Source of the DNA: an uncultured bacterium
GTDB taxonomy: Bacteria > Cyanobacteriota > Vampirovibrionia > Gastranaerophilales > Gastranaerophilaceae
Assembly: GCA_948684385.1 (NCBI GenBank)
Contig: CAPQCU010000008.1
Location: 22,073-86,072 of the forward strand
Direction of reading: 5' to 3'
DNA: 64,000 nt
Below the pieces are notes generated by a model, which had not been told where the DNA came from, did not search any database, and saw nothing but the letters and a program-made list of their open reading frames with translations. Position 1 is the first letter of the stretch, and each line of letters begins with the position of its first letter. This document shows, one piece after another, positions 16,394 through 24,855 of the stretch. The position numbers and the translations under genes were made by a program.

Positions 16394-18153
16394 GACAACT
16401 TTCTAATCATCTCATGAGCATTTTCGTCTTCCGGAAAAATTGCAACAACTTTTTCTAAGTATTCAAGCGCTTTGTCGTTGTCTTTCAAGCCTTCGTAACA
16501 TTTTGCGATACTCATTAAAACCGAAATATTTTCAGGCTTTTTGGCAAGGAGGTTCTCAAAAATTCCGATTGCTGAATTGTATTCTCCAAGCTCATAATAA
16601 GTCAAAGCGAGTGTATTCTGGGTTTCAATATCCGGATTTTGCTCAACTGCACGGATTAAGTAAGGTTTTGCTTCTTCAAACTCTTTTCTTGCGTAGAAAA
16701 TTCTTCCTGCACAGAAGAGAATGTATTCATGGTGCGGGTTGATTTTTAACGCCTTCATTATGTAGTCTTTTGCATCGTCAAGCTGATTTAGAATAAGCTT
16801 GTTGAGTGCCATGAAGGTAAGTGCAAGAATGTTGTCAGGCTCAATGTCCAAAGCTTCCTGATAAAATCTTTCAGCTTCCGTATTTTTTGAAATTGAATAA
16901 AGGAAATTCCCGTATTCAAAAATTATTTCAAAATCGTTTGGCTGAAGCTTCATAGCAGTCTTAAATTCTTCTTCTGCATAATCAAAAAGGCGTTTATTTA
17001 AGAAAATTATGCCTAAATCTTTGTGTGCTTTTGCAATATCCGGATTCATTTTGATAACTTTTTTAAGTATTCTTTCGGCTGTATCAGTGTCACACAGGCT
17101 TGAAGATAAAACTGCGTACTGGTGCAAAGTATCAGCTGTAGGATTATTCTTTAACAGGATATTATCAAAAATTTCTTTTGCTTTTGTAAGCTGGCCTGTT
17201 CTTATATAAAGTCCTGCAAGCTTTTGAGCAGGAAGCATAAACTTCTGGTTGAGATAAACTATTTTTTCAAGCATTGTAATTGCAGTCTGAATTTCTCCCA
17301 TCGCTTCGTAGCAGGTAATAAGATTAAATTTATAATTTTCTTTTTCCGGATGTGAGACCATAAGGCTCTTGTACAAATCAGCAGCTTCTTTGTAAAGTCC
17401 CATTTTAGTTTTTGACATTGCAAGAGCAACTTTAAATCCTTCGTCTTCATCATCCAGTTCAACTGCTTTTTCTAAGTATTTGCAAGCTTCCGCATGGTTT
17501 TGCTGTACCTGGAAAACCGAGCCGAGGTTGTAATACGTCATAGGACTTTTCGGGTTCAAATTCATAGCCATTGTGTAATACTTAACTGCTTCTTCGCTTT
17601 TTCCGACAGCCATGCTTGCAGTGCCTAAGCTGTTTATCGTACCCAAATTTTCAGGCTCTTTTTGAAGCGCGCGTTTGAATGGTTCAATACTTTTGTCAAA
17701 CTCCCTGTTTTTCATATAAGCTGTTCCGATTATGAAATCAAAGATATAATCCTCAGTATCAATAGTCGAAGCTTTGTAAGCGTATTTAATTGCTTCCTCA
17801 GGCTCGTTAAGCTTCATTAATACGATACAAAGGCTCTTGTATGCGTCCATATACTCAGGACGAAGGTTAATGACTGTGATGTAAGCGTTTTTTGCGGAAA
17901 TAAAATCTCCAAGATTGTTGTAGCAGTTTCCAAGATAGAAAAATGAAGTTGCGTCTTCAGGATTAAATTTTACAACTGTTTCGAAAGCTTTTCTTGCATC
18001 ATCCCAGTTTTCAAGATTTATTTCAGTAAGCCCTGAAAGCTTGACTAACTCAATGTTATCAGGTTCTTCTTTAAGCGCAGGGATTAGAAGCTCCTGCGCT
18101 TTTTCAAAATCTTTTTCTCCAACTAATTCATTAATTCTATCTATATCAATCAT
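16390..18153 (-). CDS. Tetratricopeptide-repeat protein
   Basis: ATG at 18153 is preferred over the in-frame TTG two codons upstream; AAAGAGA lies before it. The 587 residues are almost entirely tandem 34-residue TPR units (about 16), with repeated patterns such as YYNLGSVFQVQQNHAEACKY and NLGTINSLGTASMAVGKSEEA. No signal peptide and no catalytic domain are seen. Such proteins are protein-protein interaction scaffolds. It lies downstream of rpoD, separated by about 175 bp containing a repeat element. Confidence 0.85.
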   Translation of the reverse strand: MIDIDRINELVGEKDFEKAQELLIPALKEEPDNIELVKLSGLTEINLENWDDARKAFETVVKFNPEDATSFFYLGNCYNNLGDFISAKNAYITVINLRPEYMDAYKSLCIVLMKLNEPEEAIKYAYKASTIDTEDYIFDFIIGTAYMKNREFDKSIEPFKRALQKEPENLGTINSLGTASMAVGKSEEAVKYYTMAMNLNPKSPMTYYNLGSVFQVQQNHAEACKYLEKAVELDDEDEGFKVALAMSKTKMGLYKEAADLYKSLMVSHPEKENYKFNLITCYEAMGEIQTAITMLEKIVYLNQKFMLPAQKLAGLYIRTGQLTKAKEIFDNILLKNNPTADTLHQYAVLSSSLCDTDTAERILKKVIKMNPDIAKAHKDLGIIFLNKRLFDYAEEEFKTAMKLQPNDFEIIFEYGNFLYSISKNTEAERFYQEALDIEPDNILALTFMALNKLILNQLDDAKDYIMKALKINPHHEYILFCAGRIFYARKEFEEAKPYLIRAVEQNPDIETQNTLALTYYELGEYNSAIGIFENLLAKKPENISVLMSIAKCYEGLKDNDKALEYLEKVVAIFPEDENAHEMIRKLS

Positions 18154-18205
18154 TTTCAATCTCTTTCTACCGGTAGGTTTCTATTTACCTCCCTGTATTT
18201 ACCCC

Positions 18206-18335
18206 CGTGCGTAGCACCTGTTTGTCTACTATTTTACTTGAAGTTTTGCTTTGAGGGACACCTGTCGTTGAAATTCCGACTTGTGGTTATATGGAATGTG
18301 TCCCGACCCAATGTCTACGTGCGTAGCACTACTCG
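18206..18335 (+). repeat. Dispersed intergenic repeat R2, copy 1
   Basis: CGTGCGTAGCAC occurs at 18206-18217 and again at 18319-18330 within TCTACGTGCGTAGCACTACT(CG) at 18314-18335. A GGGACAC...GTGTCCC hairpin (from about 18253) containing GACTTGTGGTT precedes the second unit. The block from GACTTGT to CTCG recurs, diverged, at 61250-61325. The right end runs into the rpoD stop codon. Confidence 0.55.
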
Positions 18336-19330
18336 CCGAAGTAATTTTTCAACCCTGTTGTCAAATTCTTATTCCTGCACAATTTCTTCAATTTTGAAAT
18401 TGCACGGTTTTCGATTTGACGGATACGTTCTCTTGAAACCCCGTAAATTGACCCGATTTCGTCTAAAGTCTTCTTGTTTCCGTCGTTGTTTAAACCAAAT
18501 CTCAAAATCAAAACGTCACGCTCTTTCTGGCTCAGCTGCTCTAACATACATTTGATATCGTCGAGCATGCTTTCCTGTGACACAAGCGAGTCCGGAGCAA
18601 TTGTTGATTCGTCCACAATGTAATCTATGATTTTGTTTGAATCGTCTTTTTGTCCGGTCGGCGTGTCAATGCTGATTGTTGACTGGGTAGATTTGATTAT
18701 AGAAGTCAACTTTGAAACCGGAATGCCCATTTTGTCAGCAATTTCCTGCTTAACCGGAATTCTGCCGAGCTCTGTAGTCAAATCCATTGTTGCTTTTTTG
18801 ATTTTGTTTATTGACTCAATTAAGTGAATCGGAAGTCTTATAATTCTTGCCTTGTCAGCAATTGCACGGGTAATAGACTGTTGAATCCACCATGTTGCAT
18901 AAGTCGAGAATTTATACCCTTTTGTGTAATCAAATTTCTCGGTAGCTTTGATTAAGCCCATATTGCCTTCCTGAATTAAATCAAGAAATGACAGACCGCG
19001 CCCGATGTATTTTTTTGCAATACTTACAACAAGCCTTAAGTTAGCGTTAATAAGTACTTTTCTTGCTATTTCGCTTTGAGTTTCGTAAATTTTCTTTGCA
19101 ACTTCCAGCTCTTCTTCAGGAGAAAGAAGCGGGATTTTGCCGATTTGCTGAAGGTATATTCGCACTGAATCGTCTGAGTTAACAGAGTTTAAGCTTTCCT
19201 GAGTTTTCGGTTCTTCGATTGCAATAAGCTCTTCGTCATCATCTTCAACAGGCTCAATGCTATTGAAATCAACACCTTCATCAGAAATGTCATCAATCAT
19301 AATATTAAGTGTATCGTTCTTTTTAGCCAT
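18329..19330 (-). CDS. rpoD: Primary-type RNA polymerase sigma factor (RpoD/SigA)
   Basis: 333 residues. An acidic N-terminal region (about 1-55) precedes region 1.2 ([21 protein letters not shown]), region 2 ([43 protein letters not shown]), region 3 ([13 protein letters not shown]) and region 4.2 with the helix-turn-helix [20 protein letters not shown]. It directs core polymerase to -10/-35 promoters such as those seen in this window. Start ATG lies one base after the rlmB stop (TAAAATG), so it is translationally coupled to nadA-rlmB. Slightly short, as in group 1/2 sigma factors of cyanobacterial relatives. Confidence 0.93.
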   Translation of the reverse strand: MAKKNDTLNIMIDDISDEGVDFNSIEPVEDDDEELIAIEEPKTQESLNSVNSDDSVRIYLQQIGKIPLLSPEEELEVAKKIYETQSEIARKVLINANLRLVVSIAKKYIGRGLSFLDLIQEGNMGLIKATEKFDYTKGYKFSTYATWWIQQSITRAIADKARIIRLPIHLIESINKIKKATMDLTTELGRIPVKQEIADKMGIPVSKLTSIIKSTQSTISIDTPTGQKDDSNKIIDYIVDESTIAPDSLVSQESMLDDIKCMLEQLSQKERDVLILRFGLNNDGNKKTLDEIGSIYGVSRERIRQIENRAISKLKKLCRNKNLTTGLKNYFGE

Positions 19331-19331
19331 T

Positions 19332-20081
19332 TTATTTACCTCGTTTTTTTAAACATTGCTTTACGCTCTCAAACAATATTATAGCAGCTGCGTTAGAAAC
19401 ATTTAAAGAATTAAAATTTGTTAACATTGGGATTTTAACAACAAAATCCGAAAGTTTTAATAAAGACTTAGAAATTCCTGCATGCTCAGCGCCCATTATG
19501 AGAGCGAAATTCATATCTGTGTAATCTATATCAAAATAATTATCTTTTGCGTGATGGTCGGAAGCAATTACCCAGTAGTCGTTTTCTTTTAACTTTTGGA
19601 CAGCGTTAACAAGGCTATTTACTTTGATTATAGAAATATGGTTAACAGCTCCTGCGCTTGTTTTTTCAACAGTTGAGTTAATTAAAACTCCGCGCCTTGA
19701 AGGCAGAATAATGCCTTTTACCCCCGCACATACCGCAGAACGAATGATTGCACCGATGTTATGAGAGTCTTCGACTCCGTCTAATATTACGACAGAAGTA
19801 TTTTTACCTTTGTTCTGTTCAATAAAATCTTCAATCTCAACATATTTTACCGGAGATATCTGCGCAATAACACCCTGATGCCTGCCATCCGGCTCTATTT
19901 GATTAAGTTTTTGCATACTTACAAACTGGTAAACAATTCCTTGATTAGCAGCGAGCTCTTTAATCTTTTCGATTTTTGAATCGGCATGAGCGCTGTTTGA
20001 AATCAGAATTTTGTTGAAAGTTCTATTTCCTGCTTCCAGCGCTTCAATTATTGCATTTTTCCCGTAAATTATGTTTTCCAT
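19332..20081 (-). CDS. rlmB: 23S rRNA 2'-O-methyltransferase RlmB/TrmH family
   Basis: Start at ATG 20081, which overlaps the nadA stop as TAATG. The 249 residues show the SpoU order: an N-terminal L30e-like substrate-binding part ([18 protein letters not shown]), then [34 protein letters not shown], and [17 protein letters not shown] before [16 protein letters not shown]. These are motifs 1-3 of the trefoil-knot fold that binds S-adenosylmethionine. It probably methylates a guanosine in 23S rRNA. Middle gene of nadA-rlmB-rpoD. Confidence 0.9.
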   Translation of the reverse strand: MENIIYGKNAIIEALEAGNRTFNKILISNSAHADSKIEKIKELAANQGIVYQFVSMQKLNQIEPDGRHQGVIAQISPVKYVEIEDFIEQNKGKNTSVVILDGVEDSHNIGAIIRSAVCAGVKGIILPSRRGVLINSTVEKTSAGAVNHISIIKVNSLVNAVQKLKENDYWVIASDHHAKDNYFDIDYTDMNFALIMGAEHAGISKSLLKLSDFVVKIPMLTNFNSLNVSNAAAIILFESVKQCLKKRGK

Positions 20082-20989
20082 TATTTTGATGCCTTTAACA
20101 TTCTTTCTATACATCCTGCGCTGCGTTTTCTTACACTCTCGTCAAGCGTAATCTCATTAACTTCATGTTCTAAAGAGTACAAAATTTCTTCCAGAGTTGT
20201 AAGCTTCATGCTCTCACACAACATGTTACTTTTTATTAAAATAAATTTCTTATCCGGATAATCACGCTCAAGCCTGTCAGCAACCCCTTTTTCGGTTACT
20301 ATTACAAACTGTTTGTCTTTACTTTTTCTGACGTATTCCATAATTCCGCTTGTGCTTCCGACGTAGTCGCCGAGGCGGCTGACTTCCGGCTTGCATTCAG
20401 GGTGGATAAGTATTTTTGCATCAGGATAATTTTTTCTTGCAAGCTCAATGTCTTTGATTTCAATATTGTTATGTACAGGGCAGTTCCCGTCATAAGTAAT
20501 GACTTCGACTTTATCCAGCTTGCTTTCTACCCATTTGCCGAGATTTGCATCCGGAAGGAAAAGAACTTTTGAATTATTAAGACTCTTAACAATTTTTAAC
20601 GCATTTGAGCTTGTGCAGCAAATATCACATTCAGCTTTTACTTCTGCAGTTGAGTTAATGTAACAAACAACTGGTACATTTGGATGATTTTTTTTGAAAT
20701 TAATCATCTGTTCGTGGTTAATCATATCTGACATAAGGCAGCCTGCGTTTGCATTTGGGAGTAATACTTTCTTCTCCGGAGATATAATTTTGGCTGTCTG
20801 AGCCATAAAATAAACCCCTGCAAACACAATGATATCAGCGTTTGTAGTCTTAGCCATCTGGCTAAGGTAAAGCGAGTCTCCGACGAAGTCTGCGACTTCA
20901 TCAATTTCTATGTTCTGGTAGCTGTGCGCAAGGATTACAGCATTTTTCTCTTCTTTTAATTTTTTTATTTTTTCGATTAAATTTTTCAT
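20081..20989 (-). CDS. nadA: Quinolinate synthase NadA
   Basis: 302 residues. NadA condenses iminoaspartate with dihydroxyacetone phosphate to quinolinate in de novo NAD synthesis and carries a [4Fe-4S] cluster. The N-terminal ILAHSYQ and GDSLYLSQMA motifs, the ligand cysteines (NANAGCLMSD, DICCTSSNA, AGCIERML) and HPECKPEV are all present. Length fits the family. No nadB or nadC is in the window. It is the first gene of a three-gene operon ending in rpoD; its promoter region includes a TGTACAA palindrome. Confidence 0.96.
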   Translation of the reverse strand: MKNLIEKIKKLKEEKNAVILAHSYQNIEIDEVADFVGDSLYLSQMAKTTNADIIVFAGVYFMAQTAKIISPEKKVLLPNANAGCLMSDMINHEQMINFKKNHPNVPVVCYINSTAEVKAECDICCTSSNALKIVKSLNNSKVLFLPDANLGKWVESKLDKVEVITYDGNCPVHNNIEIKDIELARKNYPDAKILIHPECKPEVSRLGDYVGSTSGIMEYVRKSKDKQFVIVTEKGVADRLERDYPDKKFILIKSNMLCESMKLTTLEEILYSLEHEVNEITLDESVRKRSAGCIERMLKASK

Positions 20990-21001
20990 TCATTTATCCT
21001 G

Positions 21002-21028
21002 TGTACAAAATTTAAATTTTATTGTACA
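21002..21028. promoter_or_regulatory. TGTACAA-N13-TTGTACA palindrome between nadA and pilM
   Basis: A perfect 7-bp inverted repeat lies in the 65-bp divergent intergenic region, so it could control either gene. TGTACA also occurs singly upstream of dnaB (about 903) and nrdG (about 40526). Confidence 0.4.
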
Positions 21029-21054
21029 ATAAAAAAAAATAGGAAGAAATAAAT

Positions 21055-22701
21055 ATGAGTAAGAAGATGATAGTAGGTGTGTCCGTAACTCCTGAAGTCG
21101 GCTTGGAAGTTGCCCAAATTGATTTCGCAAGCCAGACTGTCTTAAAATACGGTGTAAGACAGCTTGAATATGATTCAAGCACACGACAAATTGCAGATTT
21201 GGATTTATTCAAAGAAGCTTTGCAGGATTTATTCTTTGAACTTCAAATTCCTAAGGGAGCTGAAGTTGCGTTGAATATTCCTACAGTTGTCTTTAAAATT
21301 AAAGATTATCCGGCTTCTCTGGATGAAACTCAAATCTCCGGAGCAATTGAAGAAGATCTTGCTGACCATTTTATTTTTAAATCAGCAGAACCGGCAATCG
21401 CTGCAACAAGCTTACCAAATTCTTCAATGCAGTTCTATAAAATAGCTTATACAGCAGCTCAGAAACCAATGCTTATTGAAGTAGCTATGATTATTAAGGA
21501 TTTAGGCTACAAGCTTTATGCAATTGATACATCTGTAAACTCTGTATTGAATTCTTTGATGTATAAAGGCAGAGTAAATGTTGACCCTGATATGTCATGG
21601 GTATTGCTGATAGTTGATAATCTTTGCTGCAGAGTTATTCCGATGAACGGAAAATCTTATGTAGATTGTTTTGAAGAAAGAATTAGTATCGGTCAGGTTC
21701 TTGATGATGCAGAAAATTATTCAACAGTAATTAATGCGGTCAGCCCTATCCTTAAAAATCTGCCTTCAAAATACTTATGTGTAGTTTCTAAAACAAATAT
21801 CATAAGCGCTGAAGCTTTAGCAAGTAAGTTGTCTTATACAGCTCCGATTATTCATCAGGAAGCAAACTGTTTTGCAAAAGAACCTTTCGTTGAACCGGGA
21901 GCAGGAGTCGATGATAACTTTGCTAATATGATTTCTTTAGATGTTATCGGTGCTTCAATCTTGAGAGATTTTGAACCGTACTCTGATGCTCATCTTAATT
22001 TGTTTAACAAAGCTCTGGGTGATATTTATTTGTCAGAACAGCCGCCTGAGCTGCAGCTTGGAAGCAGAACAATTGTTTTGAGTAATGCATTTTTAGTTAA
22101 GATGTTTATTCTATTTGCTTTGTTAATTCTTGCTCCTGCTGTATTTGTATTTTTAATGTATACCGGCAAAGTCGCAGCTGAACAGTCTAAGCTCCAGTCC
22201 TTAGAACTTAGTATTACCCAGAAGCAGCAATTTTTGAAAGATAATGAAAATGTATCTTCAGATTTGTTTGATGAAGGTGATGAAATTCGTATAGGTTTGG
22301 AACATAATAAGAATATTTATTCTTACTACACGATAGTAGGTACTGAAATTCCTAAGAAGTTGTGGCTTACTCATTTGAAATTAGGTGATAAGACTACAAT
22401 TGAAGGTCAGGCAGATAATCTTGAGAGTGTTTACTCTTTCTTTAGAAGTATTAAAGATTATGATCCGGATTCAAAAATCAAGCTTCAAAAACTTGGTCTT
22501 GCTTCAAAATCAAGTGTTCAGCTGTTGGAAGGTGAAGATGGTGAATTTGATACAGATTCAATTTTGACATCTTTGAATGCAGATTTCTATGAATTCAATA
22601 TTTCTGATGATACTTCTGCAAATAATAAAGGACAAAATGACAATAACAATTCTAATAATTCAGGGCTGCCGGGATTAGAAATAATAAATGAAAATAATTA
22701 G
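21055..22701 (+). CDS. PilM-PilN-type fusion protein of type IV pilus assembly
   Basis: 548 residues. The N-terminal 300 residues resemble the actin-like ATPase PilM (start MIVGVSVTPEVGLEVAQI; GAIEEDLADHFIF; WVLLIVDNLCCRVI). A single membrane helix lies at about 346-368. A periplasmic PilN-like domain follows (IPKKLWLTHLKLGDKTTIEG then NLESVYSFFRSIKD). The Asn/Ser-rich tail is low complexity. PilM and PilN normally are separate proteins that bind each other, so a fusion is plausible. The pilO gene follows 13 bp downstream. Confidence 0.7.
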   Translation: MSKKMIVGVSVTPEVGLEVAQIDFASQTVLKYGVRQLEYDSSTRQIADLDLFKEALQDLFFELQIPKGAEVALNIPTVVFKIKDYPASLDETQISGAIEEDLADHFIFKSAEPAIAATSLPNSSMQFYKIAYTAAQKPMLIEVAMIIKDLGYKLYAIDTSVNSVLNSLMYKGRVNVDPDMSWVLLIVDNLCCRVIPMNGKSYVDCFEERISIGQVLDDAENYSTVINAVSPILKNLPSKYLCVVSKTNIISAEALASKLSYTAPIIHQEANCFAKEPFVEPGAGVDDNFANMISLDVIGASILRDFEPYSDAHLNLFNKALGDIYLSEQPPELQLGSRTIVLSNAFLVKMFILFALLILAPAVFVFLMYTGKVAAEQSKLQSLELSITQKQQFLKDNENVSSDLFDEGDEIRIGLEHNKNIYSYYTIVGTEIPKKLWLTHLKLGDKTTIEGQADNLESVYSFFRSIKDYDPDSKIKLQKLGLASKSSVQLLEGEDGEFDTDSILTSLNADFYEFNISDDTSANNKGQNDNNNSNNSGLPGLEIINENN

Positions 22702-22714
22702 AAGGTAATTTGAG

Positions 22715-23362
22715 ATGGATAAAAATAAAAGATATTATGGTGTAATTCTTTTCTGTGTAATAGTCATCGGGCTTATTGTCGGAGCTTATATGATGATTGC
22801 ACCGCAAGCTCAGCAATTGAAATCTTTAGAATCTCAGGTTGCTGCAAAGCAGACTGAAGAAGCTGAATTGCAAAAGAAAATTGAAGTTGTTCAAGGAAAA
22901 ATAAAGAAAATTAAAGACTCAATCGGCTCTTCTCAGAAAAAGATATATTCTCCGGTAGAATCTGATTTAGGCAACGAAACTTTATTCTTTACTTTGTACA
23001 ATGATGTAATTGAAATGCTTCATGCAAACTCAGTAAAAATAAGAGCAATTGATTACGCTTATAATCCGAATGCAGATAATTTTGTCAGATTTGGAAAAGA
23101 TGTATATTTTGTATGTGATGTAAACATGGAACTTGTATCAAATTATGTAAATCTTGGCAAATTGATACAAGACATTTATCAGTATCCTTACTACATTCGT
23201 ATAAATGAGCTTGAAGTTAAGCCTTATCAGAAAGACAAAAAGATTTTGATTACTAATTTAAGCTTGAGATTGTATGCTCATACAGCTCCTGAGGAAGCAA
23301 TGTTTGGTTCATCATCAGAAGCTCCTGCTTTGAATGGAGCAAATACATCACTTCCACAGTAG
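22715..23362 (+). CDS. PilO-like pilus assembly protein
   Basis: 215 residues: a short cytosolic start, one membrane helix (about 9-30), a coiled coil (about 32-72, QQLKSLESQVAAKQTEEAEL) and a periplasmic ferredoxin-like domain. This is the PilO layout. PilO pairs with PilN in the inner-membrane alignment complex of type IV pili. RBS GAAGG precedes the ATG. Assignment is by architecture and by position next to the PilM/N protein. Confidence 0.7.
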   Translation: MDKNKRYYGVILFCVIVIGLIVGAYMMIAPQAQQLKSLESQVAAKQTEEAELQKKIEVVQGKIKKIKDSIGSSQKKIYSPVESDLGNETLFFTLYNDVIEMLHANSVKIRAIDYAYNPNADNFVRFGKDVYFVCDVNMELVSNYVNLGKLIQDIYQYPYYIRINELEVKPYQKDKKILITNLSLRLYAHTAPEEAMFGSSSEAPALNGANTSLPQ

Positions 23363-23365
23363 TAC

Positions 23366-23394
23366 TTGAAAATTAAATATGTTTAGTATAGAAT
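23366..23394 (+). promoter_or_regulatory. Predicted promoter of tRNA-Gly
   Basis: TTGAAA (23366-23371) and TAGAAT (23389-23394), spacing 17 bp, 40 bp upstream of the tRNA. Confidence 0.55.
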
Positions 23395-23434
23395 TTAGTT
23401 ACGCGCTAATCGCGCAGCAACCCTGAGGGGTTGT

Positions 23435-23510
23435 GCGGAAGTAGCTCAGTTGGTAGAGTATCTGCCTTCCAAGCAGACTGTCGCGAGTTCGAGTCTCGTC
23501 TTCCGCTCCA
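23435..23510 (+). tRNA. tRNA-Gly(UCC)
   Basis: Acceptor GCGGAAG/CTTCCGC, D-arm GCTC/GAGT, anticodon stem TCTGC/GCAGA with loop CTTCCAA (anticodon TCC), T-arm GCGAG-TTCGAGT-CTCGT, then T and an encoded CCA. Its 3' end is the attachment site of the following island. Confidence 0.96.
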
Positions 23511-23511
23511 T
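23487..23511 (+). repeat. attL: 3' end of tRNA-Gly
   Basis: A 25-bp segment beginning GTTCGAGTCTCG and ending CTTCCGCTCCAT is repeated exactly at 33081-33105. It is a direct repeat of a tRNA 3' end about 9.6 kb apart, the classical footprint of tyrosine-recombinase integration. Confidence 0.9.
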
Positions 23512-23514
23512 TTT

Positions 23515-23540
23515 AAAAGAGCCTTAAAAGGCTCTTTTTT
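23515..23540 (+). terminator. Intrinsic terminator after tRNA-Gly
   Basis: AAAAGAGCCTT and AAGGCTCTTTT form an 11-bp stem followed by further T residues. It terminates the tRNA transcript just inside the island. Confidence 0.85.
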
Positions 23541-23592
23541 AGTGCATTTTAACCCTGTCCCCTAACTGCAAAAATGAGCCAAAAGGGTCCAA

Positions 23593-23612
23593 AAAGGGAC
23601 CGAAAAGGGACT
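23593..23612 (+). repeat. Terminal 20-bp repeat, left copy (candidate arm-type integrase site)
   Basis: AAAGGGACCGAAAAGGGACT, itself containing two RGGGAC units, recurs with one mismatch at 32944-32963. Position about 100 bp inside each att suggests binding sites for a recombinase. Confidence 0.6.
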
Positions 23613-23809
23613 GCTGCAAAAATTTGTTGATTTTAGAGGATTTCAGCAATTAAGCAAAATTCAATATTACACAATGGTTTTTGCGGTAAATGCGGTTAAT
23701 CTGAAGCATTACATAGGTTTCAGATATACCCCTGCGCTAATTGTGGTAAATGCTTTAATTATAAACAGAAAGCGTGAATTATGTTTGTAATTCACGCTTT
23801 CTCATACTC

Positions 23810-24547
23810 TTAAATTTCAATCTTAATAGGTTCTTTTGTTGGAATTAAATCCCAAATTTCGCCATCACAACCAATTTTATGTATAAAATCTTCATCAGCA
23901 GGACAAATATTGCCACAATGTAAACATACGATATTATTGCCTTTATCCTCTTTTGATAAAATATGTTCTCGCTCTTGTTTCAATTGCTTTTTATATTCCC
24001 TGCGTTCTCGCTGTTCTTGCTTTTTAATTAAGTTAGGTAATTCCGCATTTCTTTGATATATTGATTCCCAACCATATTTTTTTAAATGTGGAATTGAATA
24101 GACAGGAAACCAAGAAAAAGAGTGTTCATCTAATGTGTTTAACCATTCTAGCTTAAAACCTGTATTACAATCAAAGCCATAATTATTTTCATAATCTTGC
24201 ATAGCCTCATTAAGCTCTATAATAGAGATTTTATCCTGATTATCAAATAAAAATTTTGCAAGTTCCAACTCTTGCTCTTTAGCATTGATTAAATCTGACC
24301 ATTTATTAAAACCAACCAATAAGGCAATAATATGTTGAGCATTGCCTAATTTGAAATCAGTTTCATCACAATAATAATCAGCAAAAATACTTCTTAAATT
24401 GCCGAAATCACCAAAGATTGCCTCGACATCAAAATACTTAGGTTTATACCTAAAAAGTTTAAAATCTCCGTCCTGATAGACTTCTTGAGTCTTGTAATCT
24501 CTCAACAAGTTTTTAGCCTGAAGCTTGAAAAATTCAATGTAATTCAT
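23810..24547 (-). CDS. Island protein with C-terminal zinc-finger-like motif, unknown
   Basis: The ATG at 24547 (MNYIEFFKLQAKNLLRDYKT) is preferred over an upstream in-frame ATG. 245 residues. The N-terminal part (FKLQAKNLLRDYKTQ, AQHIIALLVGFNKWSDLINA, ELELAKFLFDNQDKI) belongs to a recurrent uncharacterised family in mobile regions of host-associated bacteria, as far as I can recall. The middle is a basic helix (KKQEQRERREYKKQLKQERE). The C-terminus has CLHCGNICPADEDFIHKIGC, a likely zinc ribbon. Function unknown. Confidence 0.55.
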   Translation of the reverse strand: MNYIEFFKLQAKNLLRDYKTQEVYQDGDFKLFRYKPKYFDVEAIFGDFGNLRSIFADYYCDETDFKLGNAQHIIALLVGFNKWSDLINAKEQELELAKFLFDNQDKISIIELNEAMQDYENNYGFDCNTGFKLEWLNTLDEHSFSWFPVYSIPHLKKYGWESIYQRNAELPNLIKKQEQRERREYKKQLKQEREHILSKEDKGNNIVCLHCGNICPADEDFIHKIGCDGEIWDLIPTKEPIKIEI

Positions 24548-24855
24548 AAATACATCCTTTCTACTGCCCAAGTTATTATCTATATAATATTTGCGTTAGT
24601 AATCTTGCATAGATAATAAACTCAGTAAAAAGTGTATTATCAATAATGTTGGATGATAAAATCTTTGTACTAACGAACAGGCTATCCAACTAGCACTTCT
24701 ATAGTATAACAAACTGATGAGAATAATGCAAGATTATTCTTTTTTGTTAACCTGCACTCCTAAAATCCTCTCATACCAATCGAAACGATGAATTTGGGGG
24801 CGTGTTTTTTGAAAAAGATTTATTATCTTTTTTGTAAAGCAAAAAGGAGATAAAA
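24548..24855. other. Intergenic region of the island with inverted repeat
   Basis: No gene is supported here. TTGGAT and ATCCAA (about 24650 and 24687) form a wide inverted repeat, and a good ribosome binding site (AAAAGGAG) lies before the gene at 24856. A minus-strand open frame through 24734-24985 is not convincing. Confidence 0.4.
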
